NCBI GenBank assembly: GCA_943914465.1
Contig: CALUCD010000002.1
Location: forward strand, 62,001-126,000
Origin: an uncultured Corynebacterium sp.
GTDB taxonomy: Bacteria > Actinomycetota > Actinomycetes > Mycobacteriales > Mycobacteriaceae
Reading direction: 5' to 3'
Length of the DNA stretch: 64,000 bases
This document shows, one piece after another, positions 1 through 7,273 of the stretch. The notes under the pieces are model-generated. The model ran no database searches and had not been told where the DNA came from. It was given only the letters and a program-made list of their open reading frames with translations. The position numbers and the translations under genes were made by a program. Position 1 is the first letter of the stretch; each line of letters starts with the position of its first letter.

Positions 1-2
1 GC

Positions 3-140
3 CTCGGTTTTCTCGAGCAGTGGTGGGAGGTCCGGATCCAGGAAGGCCGCCTCAAACCCACCCCCGACGGCTACGTCCTCGACGACGAATACATCACCAC
101 CGTCATCAACCAACTGCGCTCCGCGCGGGCTGCGGGCTGA
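3..140 (+). CDS. 3' end of unidentified protein (partial)
   Basis: An open frame enters from the left edge and stops at 138-140, giving about 45 C-terminal residues rich in W, D and Y, ending in QLRSARAAG. The sequence ACCACCGTCATCAAC codes for TTVIN in this frame and the codon use looks like that of its neighbours, which supports a real gene end. I do not recognise the family. Another frame here is open over a similar stretch but gives an Arg/Pro/His-rich product typical of a shadow. A hairpin at 199-225 lies about 60 nt downstream. Confidence 0.5.
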   Translation, partial: LGFLEQWWEVRIQEGRLKPTPDGYVLDDEYITTVINQLRSARAAG

Positions 141-198
141 GGCCGACCCGGCGACAGCAGCACTCGCCGATCGGTCTGGCGCAGGTGAGAAAAACTGT

Positions 199-225
199 GC
201 CGAATTGATTGCGGTTCAATTCGGC
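199..225. terminator. Perfect 10-bp stem hairpin after the first gene
   Basis: GCCGAATTGA (199-208) is followed after 7 nt by its exact reverse complement TCAATTCGGC (216-225). It lies between the end of the first gene and the YbjN pair. The plus-strand tail (TAACTCC) has no U-run, whereas the minus-strand tail contains CAGTTTTT. It could be a terminator or a protein-binding palindrome. Confidence 0.4.
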
Positions 226-244
226 TAACTCCAAGCCGGCGACC

Positions 245-250
245 TACAAT
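245..250 (+). promoter_or_regulatory. Candidate -10 box for YbjN gene
   Basis: TACAAT at 245-250 fits the corynebacterial -10 consensus TANANT. No convincing -35 box is seen at about 222-227. If it is used, transcription would start near 257 and leave a leader of about 180 nt before the ATG at 437, containing the inverted repeat at 271-297. Confidence 0.3.
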
Positions 251-270
251 TGTCCAAGAGTTCTCACGCG

Positions 271-297
271 CTCCGTGCGCATCAGCTGATCACGGAG
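271..297. repeat. Nested inverted repeat in leader region
   Basis: CTCCGTG (271-277) pairs with CACGGAG (291-297). The loop contains the 10-bp palindrome ATCAGCTGAT (281-290). This is either a structured leader or an operator upstream of the YbjN gene. The rest of the 141-436 gap shows no gene I can support. Confidence 0.4.
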
Positions 298-436
298 CAG
301 CTTGTACCGTCTAACCAGGGGGAGTTTGACTAACGCCGAAAAACGTTTGATGAAGACACGTGTCGCCTTTCGTGCGTCACACCCATCTAGTGGCGCCGTG
401 AAACTCACTGCCCCTCCGAGCTTGAGAAAGATTTCT

Positions 437-865
437 ATGACGTATTCCCCGATTACTGATACCCGGATTGACTCCGCGCTTGCACAACTTGGTGTTCAAA
501 CCGGCCGCAGCGACGACGGTGAAGTTGTCGCCGCATTCGAGGACGCGCAGATCGTCTTTATTACGGACGGTGGCCTCACCACCGCACAGGCGCACTGGAT
601 GCGCGGTACGTATGACGAAGACCAGGCTGACCTGATGCGAGAAGTACTGAACCGCATCAACATGATCATTCCGCTAGGCAAGGCCGTCACCGCGACGTCT
701 GAGTGGGGTGCAACGATGGCGTTTCGCCACCATTTCTTCTCAAGCTCTGGCGTCTCGGACGCGCAGCTTGTTGCGATGTTTGATCTGTACTTGAAGGTCA
801 CGTTCTTCATCATCAACGAGCTTGAAGCCACGTTCCCTAATACCGTCAGCGCAACGGAGGCGTAA
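437..865 (+). CDS. YbjN-type (type III chaperone-like) protein 1
   Basis: A small soluble protein of 142 aa starting MTYSPITDTRIDSAL. The size, the alternating acidic/hydrophobic pattern and the tandem arrangement with a similar-fold gene 7 nt downstream suggest the YbjN/DUF1790 group, whose fold resembles type III secretion chaperones. The biochemical role of these proteins in actinobacteria is not established. I chose the ATG at 437, preceded by GAGAAAG, over the TTG at 302, because the extra 45 residues are basic and out of character. There is no signal peptide or membrane segment. The assignment is by pattern only. Confidence 0.75.
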   Translation: MTYSPITDTRIDSALAQLGVQTGRSDDGEVVAAFEDAQIVFITDGGLTTAQAHWMRGTYDEDQADLMREVLNRINMIIPLGKAVTATSEWGATMAFRHHFFSSSGVSDAQLVAMFDLYLKVTFFIINELEATFPNTVSATEA

Positions 866-871
866 ACCACG

Positions 872-1372
872 ATGGGCATTTTCAGCAGGAAGAACCAACT
901 CAAGTCGGCGCCGGATCAGTCGAGCGCCCACACCGAAGAGGCCAAACTGGCCCAGGTGACCCCGGCCAGCCAGGAAACCCCGGCCGACCTTGATCGTGTT
1001 GGGCGCATGCTGCCGTCATTGGGCTACACCGTGACCAAAGCGGACCCCAGCGGCATGTACTTGAATCTTCCGTCGTGTGAAGCATCGATCCGCCAGACCG
1101 AGGACTACATCGAGATCATCGGCGGCGCCCAGCAAGCGCAGGGCGATTATGACGAGGTGTTCTCCTGGGCGGAGAACTTCAACGCGCACAGCATGATTCC
1201 GACGATGCTCGCGGCACGGAATAAAGATACCGATGAGGTGCACATCTTTGGCACGTTCCGCATCCCCACCACATGGAATTACACCAATGACCAGCTCGCA
1301 GAGCAGGTTGATCGCGGCCTCGACGCGGTAAATAAGGCAATTGAGGGCTACCACCAGGGCTACGCCGTCTAG
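872..1372 (+). CDS. YbjN domain-containing protein 2
   Basis: A 166-aa protein. About 45 residues of charged, Q/E/P-rich linker come first, followed by a compact domain with VGRMLPSLGYTVT, YIEIIGGAQQ, FNAHSMIPT and a C-terminal DQLAEQVDRGLDAV helix. The phrase about filling a cleft (FNAHSMIPTMLAARN) matches the usual YbjN layout. It starts 6 nt after the preceding gene, so the two are probably co-transcribed and perhaps form a heteromer (inference). Its stop overlaps the convergent ispD stop by 4 nt (1369-1372). Confidence 0.8.
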   Translation: MGIFSRKNQLKSAPDQSSAHTEEAKLAQVTPASQETPADLDRVGRMLPSLGYTVTKADPSGMYLNLPSCEASIRQTEDYIEIIGGAQQAQGDYDEVFSWAENFNAHSMIPTMLAARNKDTDEVHIFGTFRIPTTWNYTNDQLAEQVDRGLDAVNKAIEGYHQGYAV

Positions 1373-2103
1373 TCGCCTTCCGCTAACGGGCTGCCTGGAA
1401 CCTCGAAGATGGTTGGCTCGACCTCATCGGTGATGCTGGTCGCCAACCGCAGGTCGAGGGGTGTGGTGATCTTAAACGCCATGGGATCGCCCTGTACGGT
1501 GCGCACGTTCGTGCCGTACCACTCCATCAGTGAAGCGTCATCAGTGGCGGTGAACGTTTGCTGGCCGTTGAAATACGCCTCATTCGCCGCGCGCAGTGCC
1601 CGCAGATCAAACCCTTGCGGGGTTTGCACCGCGCGCAGGTTGGAACGGTCAGGGGTCGACACTACCGCCCCAGCGGGATCAACCACCTTGATGGTGTCCG
1701 CGACGGGGATGACCGGCACCACCGCCTCTGCACCCTCCAACACCGCCCGAGCAACCCGGGCGATCATGCCGGGGGGCGTGAGTGCGCGGGCGGCGTCGTG
1801 GATGAGCACGCAGGCGTCATCAAGCGGGATGGCCCGAAGCGCGGCCCAAATGGAGTCCGCGCGCTCAGCCCCGCCGTGGACGAAGCGAACATCGTGCCCA
1901 TCGAGGAGGCGGCTAGCCACACTCTCCATTTCTGGGCTGACCACTACGTAGACGGCATCGACTACCTCCGATGTTTCCATGGCGGCCACGGAGCGCTCCA
2001 ACAAACTGCGCCCCCGCAGAGGCACGTAGGCTTTGGGAACTGACGCTCCGAGGCGGGTGCCTTTACCCGCAGCGGCGATGACTGCGACTACGCGGCGACT
2101 CAA
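1369..2103 (-). CDS. ispD: 2-C-methyl-D-erythritol 4-phosphate cytidylyltransferase IspD
   Basis: A 244-aa cytosolic enzyme of the MEP isoprenoid pathway that transfers CMP from CTP to MEP. The N-terminal nucleotide-binding signature AAGKGTRLG followed by PKAYVPLRG (residues about 11-31) is diagnostic. The family blocks HDAARALTP and PVADTIK, and the late TDDASLME, are also present. It begins 11 nt downstream of carD, the usual corynebacterial order. The normal partner ispF is not next door: the downstream side holds the convergent YbjN gene. The N-terminal MSRRVVAVIAAAGKG fits the family, so the start is well supported. Confidence 0.95.
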   Translation of the reverse strand: MSRRVVAVIAAAGKGTRLGASVPKAYVPLRGRSLLERSVAAMETSEVVDAVYVVVSPEMESVASRLLDGHDVRFVHGGAERADSIWAALRAIPLDDACVLIHDAARALTPPGMIARVARAVLEGAEAVVPVIPVADTIKVVDPAGAVVSTPDRSNLRAVQTPQGFDLRALRAANEAYFNGQQTFTATDDASLMEWYGTNVRTVQGDPMAFKITTPLDLRLATSITDEVEPTIFEVPGSPLAEGD

Positions 2104-2114
2104 CGCGGGTCCAG

Positions 2115-2714
2115 CTATTCGTCTGCGTCCTCGTCGTCGTCTTCATCATCGAAGCTCAGATCGTCCATGTCCAAGTCATCGTCGAGCTCATCGCGCTCCT
2201 CATCGGTGATGCCAGCCTTTGCCTGCTCATCAACGATCTGCTGAATCTTGGTCTCCATCTCATCGACCTTGGCCTCATCGACCGGCTCCGCGAGGGCGAG
2301 CTCACCAACAAGAATCTGTCGCGCCTTGCCCAGCATCCGCTTCTCACCGGCAGAAAGCCCCTTGCCCTGGTCCCGGCGCCACAGGTCGCGCACAACCTCA
2401 GCGACTTTGTTGATATCGCCGGATGCCAGACGCTCCTGGTTGGCTTTGTAGCGCCGTGACCAGTTACCTGCCTCCTCAACGTCGGTCTCACGCAACACGG
2501 AGAACACCCGCTGCAGGCCCTCTTCATTGACGACGTCGCGCACACCCACCAGCTCGGTGTTTTTCACCGGCACGCGCACCTCGAGGTCGGATTGAAGGAT
2601 TTGCAACACCAGGTAGTCCAGGGTTTCTCCGCCGATTTCACGTTGCTCGATGTCCGCGATCCGCGCCGCCCCATGGTGTGGATATACAACGACTTCGCCG
2701 ACCTTGAACTCCAT
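2115..2714 (-). CDS. carD: CarD-family RNA polymerase-binding transcription regulator
   Basis: A 199-aa protein starting [19 protein letters not shown], the canonical CarD N-terminus (Tudor-like RNAP beta-interacting domain, residues 1-60). A helical DNA-contacting domain follows, containing [17 protein letters not shown]. CarD stabilises the open complex at housekeeping promoters in actinobacteria. The frame is open for a further 116 codons upstream, but AAGGAGAG just before the ATG at 2714 and family homology fix this start. The last 25 residues are an almost purely acidic D/E tail, longer than in mycobacterial CarD. It is followed after 11 nt by ispD. Confidence 0.95.
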   Translation of the reverse strand: MEFKVGEVVVYPHHGAARIADIEQREIGGETLDYLVLQILQSDLEVRVPVKNTELVGVRDVVNEEGLQRVFSVLRETDVEEAGNWSRRYKANQERLASGDINKVAEVVRDLWRRDQGKGLSAGEKRMLGKARQILVGELALAEPVDEAKVDEMETKIQQIVDEQAKAGITDEERDELDDDLDMDDLSFDDEDDDEDADE

Positions 2715-2903
2715 GCGCCTCTCCTTGCCAGCTGTGCCAGCATCACCAGAACCGTTACTCAACCTCTCAACACTACAGCTACTCTCCCTCGTATGCCCCC
2801 GGGCGCACCTGAAACTGGGAAAAGTCGGGCCCCTGCGGCTAAAGTAAAGTGAAGGAACTCGATTGAGCTCAACGAACTTTGAACGAACATGGAGGACACC
2901 CTC

Positions 2904-3437
2904 GTGAAGTCCCTGAAGCCGGTTGCCGTGTTGTCCGCCGCGGCCGCCTCCGCCCTGGTACTGGCCGGTTGCTCTGCAGGCCAGATCACTCAGACCTCCT
3001 CCCAGGTCGCCGCGGTTGATGGTGCCACTGCGTTTACTGAAGACGGCGCGCTTTCGGTGCAAGACGTCACCATCGTCCTTGATGAAAACGGTGAAGCGGC
3101 CCTCAAGTTCGTGGCCACCAACCAGGACACTTCAATGACGGAGCACCGCCTCGTCTCCGCTGAGGTGAACGGCAACCCGGTCAAGATGGACCGCGCCAAC
3201 GAGATCTCCTACAACTGCGTGGTGGTCGGCGATTCGAAGGACGGCCTGGAGCGCATACCGCAGGCAGAGGATGACTGCACCCAGTACGTGACCACCTCCG
3301 TGGACAACGATGACTTCGCCTACGGCGGCAATGTGGACGTGACGTTCACGTTCGATTCTGGGGACGTTGACGTCCGGGCAACAGTTTCGGCCCCGACTCT
3401 GGCATCCGGGGAAGTTGACCGCGACATCGCCCGTTAA
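2904..3437 (+). CDS. Secreted lipoprotein of unknown function
   Basis: A 177-aa protein with a lipoprotein signal: a basic start (VKSLKP), a hydrophobic core of Ala/Val/Leu and the lipobox LAGC. The mature part is acidic and beta-rich, with [15 protein letters not shown] and [17 protein letters not shown] suggesting an immunoglobulin-like sandwich. It has two cysteines after the lipobox (YNCVV and DDCTQ) that could form a disulfide. GTG at 2904 is chosen because GGAGG lies 8 nt upstream, whereas the ATG at 2889 overlaps that ribosome site. It is divergent from carD and 3 nt ahead of radA, an arrangement I believe is usual in corynebacteria. Function unknown. Confidence 0.85.
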   Translation: MKSLKPVAVLSAAAASALVLAGCSAGQITQTSSQVAAVDGATAFTEDGALSVQDVTIVLDENGEAALKFVATNQDTSMTEHRLVSAEVNGNPVKMDRANEISYNCVVVGDSKDGLERIPQAEDDCTQYVTTSVDNDDFAYGGNVDVTFTFDSGDVDVRATVSAPTLASGEVDRDIAR

Positions 3438-3440
3438 AAT

Positions 3441-4844
3441 TTGGCCAAGAAAACGCGGGTAATTCACACCTGCTCGGAGTGCGGATACTCATCTCCTAAA
3501 TGGCTGGGCCGCTGCCCTGAATGCGGTTCGTGGGGCACCCTCCAAGAAGAGACGCTCGTGCCGTCAACCGGCACCCCCACACCGGCTGGGTCGGTACTCT
3601 CCCCCGCTACTCCAACCACCCAGGCCCAGCCGATCACGGAGATTGCCCGGGCTGCCACGCGCACACTCACAACCGGCATCGCCGAGCTCGACCGGGTGCT
3701 CGGCAGCGGTCTGGTCCCCGGATCAGTGGTACTCATGGCTGGCGAGCCTGGTGTAGGCAAATCAACGCTCCTGCTTGAAGTCGCCTCTCAATGGGCAGGA
3801 GGCAGCGGCACTGGCACCGGCACCGGTGTCGGCAGCCGGAAGGCTTTGTATGTCACCGCGGAGGAATCAGCCGCTCAAGTCCGCGGGCGCGCTGAGCGCA
3901 CCGGCGCTCTCAAAGACACGCTCTACCTTGTCGCGGAATCCAACCTGGACGTGGTCATGGGGCATGTCAACCAGGTCAGACCGTCGCTGCTCATCGTCGA
4001 TTCGGTGCAAACCATGCACGCCCCCGGTGTGGAAGGCGTGGCAGGCGGAGTGGCGCAGTCGCGAGCCGTCACGGCAGCACTGACCACCCTGGCCAAAACG
4101 ACGAACCTGCCGGTTCTGCTCGTGGGTCACGTGACCAAAGACGGCAACGTCGCCGGGCCGCGGGTCCTGGAGCACCTCGTGGATGTGGTGTTGGACTTTG
4201 AGGGGGATAGGCAGTCGTCGCTACGCATGCTGCGTGGTATTAAGAATCGCTTCGGCGCAACGGATGAAGTGGGGTGCTTTGAGCAAACCGCAGGCGGCAT
4301 CCGCGAAGTGCCGGACCCTTCGGGGTTGTTTCTCTCGCACCGGGGACGCACCCCCGACGGCTCAGCGGTGACGGTGGCGATGGACGGTGTGCGGCCGATT
4401 CTCGCTGAGGTGCAAGCACTGACGGTGGAGCCGGTGAATAAGAGCGCCCGCCGGGTGGTCACCGGCTTGGATTTCAACCGGGTGCCGATGGTGCTCGCCG
4501 TGCTGCAGGCACGCTGCGGTGAGCGTACCAGCGATAAGGACGCCTACGTTGCCACCGTCGGCGGGGTGCGCATCACAGAGACAGCGACTGATCTAGCCGT
4601 TGCGTTGGCGACCTGGTCGAGTTTGCACGAGCAGCCACTGCCGCCGAAAACGGTGGTGGTCGGTGAGGTGGGGTTGGCCGGGGAGCTGCGGCGTGTGCCC
4701 AATTTAGGCCGACGTCTGCAGGAAGCCGCGCGGCTGGGCTACGAACGCGCGATTGTGCCAACCGCAGGCGAGAAGCTGAGCGTTGCAGGCATGCAGGTGC
4801 AGCAGGTCAGCACATTACGAGACGCGGTGTCGCTCGTCGCCTAA
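3441..4844 (+). CDS. radA: DNA repair protein RadA (Sms)
   Basis: A 467-aa cytosolic ATPase that drives branch migration during recombinational repair. The N-terminal C4 zinc finger is complete (C11, C14, C25, C28). Walker A GEPGVGKS is at 101-108, the RadA-specific GIKNRFG motif follows, and the C-terminus is Lon-protease-like without a catalytic dyad (KTVVVGEVGLAGELR). The start codon is TTG at 3441, right after the lipoprotein stop. A Gly/Thr-rich GSGTGTGTGVGS stretch just after the P-loop helix is an unusual low-complexity insertion. Confidence 0.96.
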   Translation: MAKKTRVIHTCSECGYSSPKWLGRCPECGSWGTLQEETLVPSTGTPTPAGSVLSPATPTTQAQPITEIARAATRTLTTGIAELDRVLGSGLVPGSVVLMAGEPGVGKSTLLLEVASQWAGGSGTGTGTGVGSRKALYVTAEESAAQVRGRAERTGALKDTLYLVAESNLDVVMGHVNQVRPSLLIVDSVQTMHAPGVEGVAGGVAQSRAVTAALTTLAKTTNLPVLLVGHVTKDGNVAGPRVLEHLVDVVLDFEGDRQSSLRMLRGIKNRFGATDEVGCFEQTAGGIREVPDPSGLFLSHRGRTPDGSAVTVAMDGVRPILAEVQALTVEPVNKSARRVVTGLDFNRVPMVLAVLQARCGERTSDKDAYVATVGGVRITETATDLAVALATWSSLHEQPLPPKTVVVGEVGLAGELRRVPNLGRRLQEAARLGYERAIVPTAGEKLSVAGMQVQQVSTLRDAVSLVA

Positions 4845-4854
4845 CCCGCGCACC

Positions 4855-5529
4855 TTACAGGTTGAATGGCGCCGGGTCCGAGGCGTTATCCCCAATCACG
4901 GTATGCAGGTAGTAGGACCCGGGCGCCACCGGCTCGCGGTCAGAGCACTGCCCCGGTTTCGATCCAGCTCCGGACCAGTGGGCCTGGAAGGTGCGTTTCC
5001 CGCCCGCCTCAAAGGTTTGCGAGCCGGTCACCACCGCGGGGTAACAGTCCGTATCTGCCCATATGCGCTGGTTGGTGGCCATGTCATAGACCTCAAACCG
5101 CAGCGTGTCATCTTCCAGCTCAAGCACACAGTCCGTGTCGGTGGGGTTGGAAACCTCCATGTAGAACACTGGCTGCTCCCCGGCCGCGTATGACGGCTGC
5201 TCCGACAACGCGCTGACGCGCAAATCATTCACGTCGCACGAGCCTTTCGCCAGCGGTTGCTCGCTCACCTCTGCGCTTGGTTTGCTTGTAGACGTCACCG
5301 TTTCCGTCGCCGTCCGCCCCGCCGAAGCAGATTCCGTGGCTGGTGTCGCAGTCTCTTCCGCAGACTCAGTTGGAGCGGCCGACTCGGTGGGTGTTGTCTC
5401 GGGCCCGCTGTTTCGTGCCCAAGCACTCAGACCCCAAACCACCAGCCCCGCAACGATGAGAAGGATAAGCAGCGCCGCCAGACGGCGGCGCATGTAAATC
5501 TCAGGAGGCAGCGGTCGCTGGTTGGTCAT
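4855..5529 (-). CDS. Membrane-anchored secreted protein of unknown function
   Basis: A 224-aa protein. It has a short cytoplasmic start with RRR (residues 13-15), one membrane segment (about 16-35: LAALLILLIVAGLVVWGL), then a Ser/Thr/Glu/Ala-rich spacer (about 40-90), and an outer domain of about 120 residues with four cysteines (GSCDVNDL, TDCVLEL, TDCYPAV, GQCSDRE). The outer domain reads like a beta-sandwich (VFYMEVSNPTDTDC, RTFQAHWSGAG). Convergent with radA (10-nt gap) and next to the carbonic anhydrase, this looks like the conserved unknown that accompanies radA in corynebacteria. No function can be assigned. Confidence 0.85.
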   Translation of the reverse strand: MTNQRPLPPEIYMRRRLAALLILLIVAGLVVWGLSAWARNSGPETTPTESAAPTESAEETATPATESASAGRTATETVTSTSKPSAEVSEQPLAKGSCDVNDLRVSALSEQPSYAAGEQPVFYMEVSNPTDTDCVLELEDDTLRFEVYDMATNQRIWADTDCYPAVVTGSQTFEAGGKRTFQAHWSGAGSKPGQCSDREPVAPGSYYLHTVIGDNASDPAPFNL

Positions 5530-5538
5530 AGACCAACT

Positions 5539-6141
5539 TTAACTGCCAAAATGCTCATAAATGGTCTCGACGCGGCCGCTGTCCAGGCTGTATCTCGCCC
5601 CCACCACACCGACGTTGTGCGCTTTAATGGCGGGAATGCGGTCCTCCAGGTGGTGGGCCATGATTCGCGCGTGTGCCTCTTCAATCGCAGGTGCGTCAGT
5701 GCAGCCTTCAGCCCGCGCCTCCAACACCGACGGGGCGATCTTTTCCACAAACACGCGGGTCAACCCGTGCGGAATATCCGACTTATCCACGGCGTTGATT
5801 GCCGCGCCGATCGCGCCGCACCCTTCATGGGACAAAAACAGCACGAGCGGCACACCGAGCGCGTCAACGGCGAACTCCACGGAGGCGCTGACCGCTGCGT
5901 CAACACAGCCGCCGGCGGTACGGATGACGAAGATGTCGCCAAAGCCTGCGTCGAAAAGCAACTCGACCGGCACCCGCGAATCGCTGCACGCGATGACAGC
6001 GGCAATTGGATCTTGCCCGCCAAGTATCTCTTCGCGGCGGCGTGGGTCGCGGTTGGGTGTAGTGGTGGTATCGGTGGCAAAACGCTGGTTACCGGCGAGG
6101 AGTTCGTCCCACACTTCCCTCGCGCTCTTGGTTGTAGGCAT
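5539..6141 (-). CDS. Beta-class carbonic anhydrase
   Basis: A 200-aa zinc enzyme interconverting CO2 and bicarbonate in the cytosol, supplying bicarbonate to carboxylases. The zinc ligands C52, H105 and C108 and the catalytic dyad D54-R56 (ACSDSRVP, SHEGCGA) are all present. The open frame extends 36 codons further upstream, but that stretch is antisense to mutY, and MPTTKSAREVWDELLAGN is the normal N-terminus. The ATG at 6141 shares the palindrome CATG with the mutY ATG on the other strand. CACAAT lies 7 nt before this ATG, so a leaderless transcript is plausible. It ends 10 nt from the neighbouring membrane-protein gene. Confidence 0.93.
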   Translation of the reverse strand: MPTTKSAREVWDELLAGNQRFATDTTTTPNRDPRRREEILGGQDPIAAVIACSDSRVPVELLFDAGFGDIFVIRTAGGCVDAAVSASVEFAVDALGVPLVLFLSHEGCGAIGAAINAVDKSDIPHGLTRVFVEKIAPSVLEARAEGCTDAPAIEEAHARIMAHHLEDRIPAIKAHNVGVVGARYSLDSGRVETIYEHFGS

Positions 6142-7024
6142 GCCGTATATTGTGGCAGATACTGTGGCCAACACCGTAATAAATCCACCTGAAATCATCG
6201 CCTGGTACCGCGCGCACGCCCGCGCGCTGCCCTGGCGCGAACCAGGCACCAGCGCCTGGGGCGTGCTGCTCAGCGAAGTGATGAGCCACCAAACCCAGGT
6301 GGAGCGCGTCGCACCGATTTGGCAGGAGTGGGTTGAGCGCTGGCCAACCCCAGCTGCGTTTGCCGCCGCGGGTACGGATGAGGTGCTTCGGGCGTGGGGT
6401 TCACTTGGCTACCCCCGCCGCGCCCTGCGGCTCAAGGAGTGCGCCCAGGCAATTGTGGATGCACATGGCGGGGTCGTGCCAGACAGTGTGGGGGAACTGC
6501 TCGCACTGCCTGGTATCGGGGAGTACACGGCGCGCGCGGTGGCATGTTTCGCCTACGGCCACAACGTGGCGGTGGTGGACACGAACGTGCGCCGGGTTTA
6601 TGCCCGTGCTGAGCAGGGTGTGGAAAACCTCAAGCCCCGCAAGGCTGAGATTGCAGCAATCACGGCGTTGCTACCCCGCGAGCACGTCCCTGAGTTCTCG
6701 GTGGGTTTGATGGAACTTGGAGCACTCGTGTGCCGCGCGAAACAACCCGCCTGCCAGCAGTGCCCAATCACGCAGTGCGCCTGGCTTGCGGCTGGTAAAC
6801 CTGCAGGCGAGTATCGGCCACCGGTGCAAAAGTTCGCCGGGACTGATCGCCAAGTCCGCGGCAAGATCATGCGCGTGCTGCGTGAAGCGCACGGCCCGGT
6901 GCCGCAATCAGCAATTGATGTGGTGTGGCCGGATGCAGCGCAGCGTTCACGGGCGCTGTTTTCGCTGCTTGAAGACGGCCTGGCCACCCAGGACGCCGCC
7001 GGCTACTTCCACCTGCCGCGATAG
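6140..7024 (+). CDS. mutY: A/G-specific adenine DNA glycosylase MutY
   Basis: A 294-aa base-excision glycosylase that removes adenine opposite 8-oxoguanine. The HhH-GPD core is visible: LSEVMSHQTQVERV, LPGIGEYTARAVACFAYG and VDTNVRRVYAR with the catalytic Asp. The iron-sulfur loop is C-x6-C-x2-C-x4-C, with the last spacing one residue shorter than the usual x5. The C-terminus is a short winged-helix-like segment, not a full NUDIX-like domain. The start is uncertain: ATG 6140 overlaps the divergent carbonic anhydrase start, and GTG 6164 lies just after a possible TATATT box (6146-6151). Confidence 0.93.
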   Translation: MPYIVADTVANTVINPPEIIAWYRAHARALPWREPGTSAWGVLLSEVMSHQTQVERVAPIWQEWVERWPTPAAFAAAGTDEVLRAWGSLGYPRRALRLKECAQAIVDAHGGVVPDSVGELLALPGIGEYTARAVACFAYGHNVAVVDTNVRRVYARAEQGVENLKPRKAEIAAITALLPREHVPEFSVGLMELGALVCRAKQPACQQCPITQCAWLAAGKPAGEYRPPVQKFAGTDRQVRGKIMRVLREAHGPVPQSAIDVVWPDAAQRSRALFSLLEDGLATQDAAGYFHLPR

Positions 7025-7173
7025 GTCATCCCACCGGGCAGGTTGACCCACACGCCACCGCGGGAGTTCAGCGTCATCGGTCCGATTTTGGTGGACACGG
7101 ATCCGCCGGTTCCCGTTTGGTTCCACCAGGAATTCTTACCGATCTTGTGCTTTTTGCGGTACTGCAGGCCCAT
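7003..7173 (-). CDS. Small DUF4236-type protein
   Basis: A 56-aa basic protein starting MGLQYRKKHKIGKN and containing SVSTKIGPMTLNSRGG, the pattern of DUF4236 proteins (short beta-rich, function unknown). The ATG at 7173 is preferred over the ATG at 7179 because AAGGAG lies 7 nt before it but only 1 nt before the other. The gene ends inside the mutY 3' end (22-nt convergent overlap). It lies downstream of clpC on the same strand and could be transcribed with it. It is short and easily missed, but the ribosome site and motif make it credible. Confidence 0.8.
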   Translation of the reverse strand: MGLQYRKKHKIGKNSWWNQTGTGGSVSTKIGPMTLNSRGGVWVNLPGGMTYRGRWK

Positions 7174-7230
7174 CGTCATGCTCCTTCGGTTACGGGGTTC
7201 GCCTAGAGGTTCGGCTACGCAGCCAGCGGC

Positions 7231-7273
7231 CGCTATGCCGGCTTGTGCGATGTCAGCTCGCGCTATGCCGGCT
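7231..7273. repeat. Direct repeat of 13 bp at the clpC end
   Basis: CGCTATGCCGGCT occurs at 7231-7243 and again at 7261-7273, exactly 30 bp apart. The second copy covers the clpC stop codon. This could be a local tandem duplication. I see no terminator between clpC and the DUF4236 gene. Confidence 0.6.

Noticed and set aside
166..178. CGATCGGTCT near 170 as a relative of the importer palindrome
   Set aside because: Only the short core CGATCGGTC is shared, which is expected by chance in this GC-rich DNA.
20..208. 62-aa open frame near the left edge
   Set aside because: Arg/Pro/His-rich; the other frame over the same stretch gives a normal-looking protein end.
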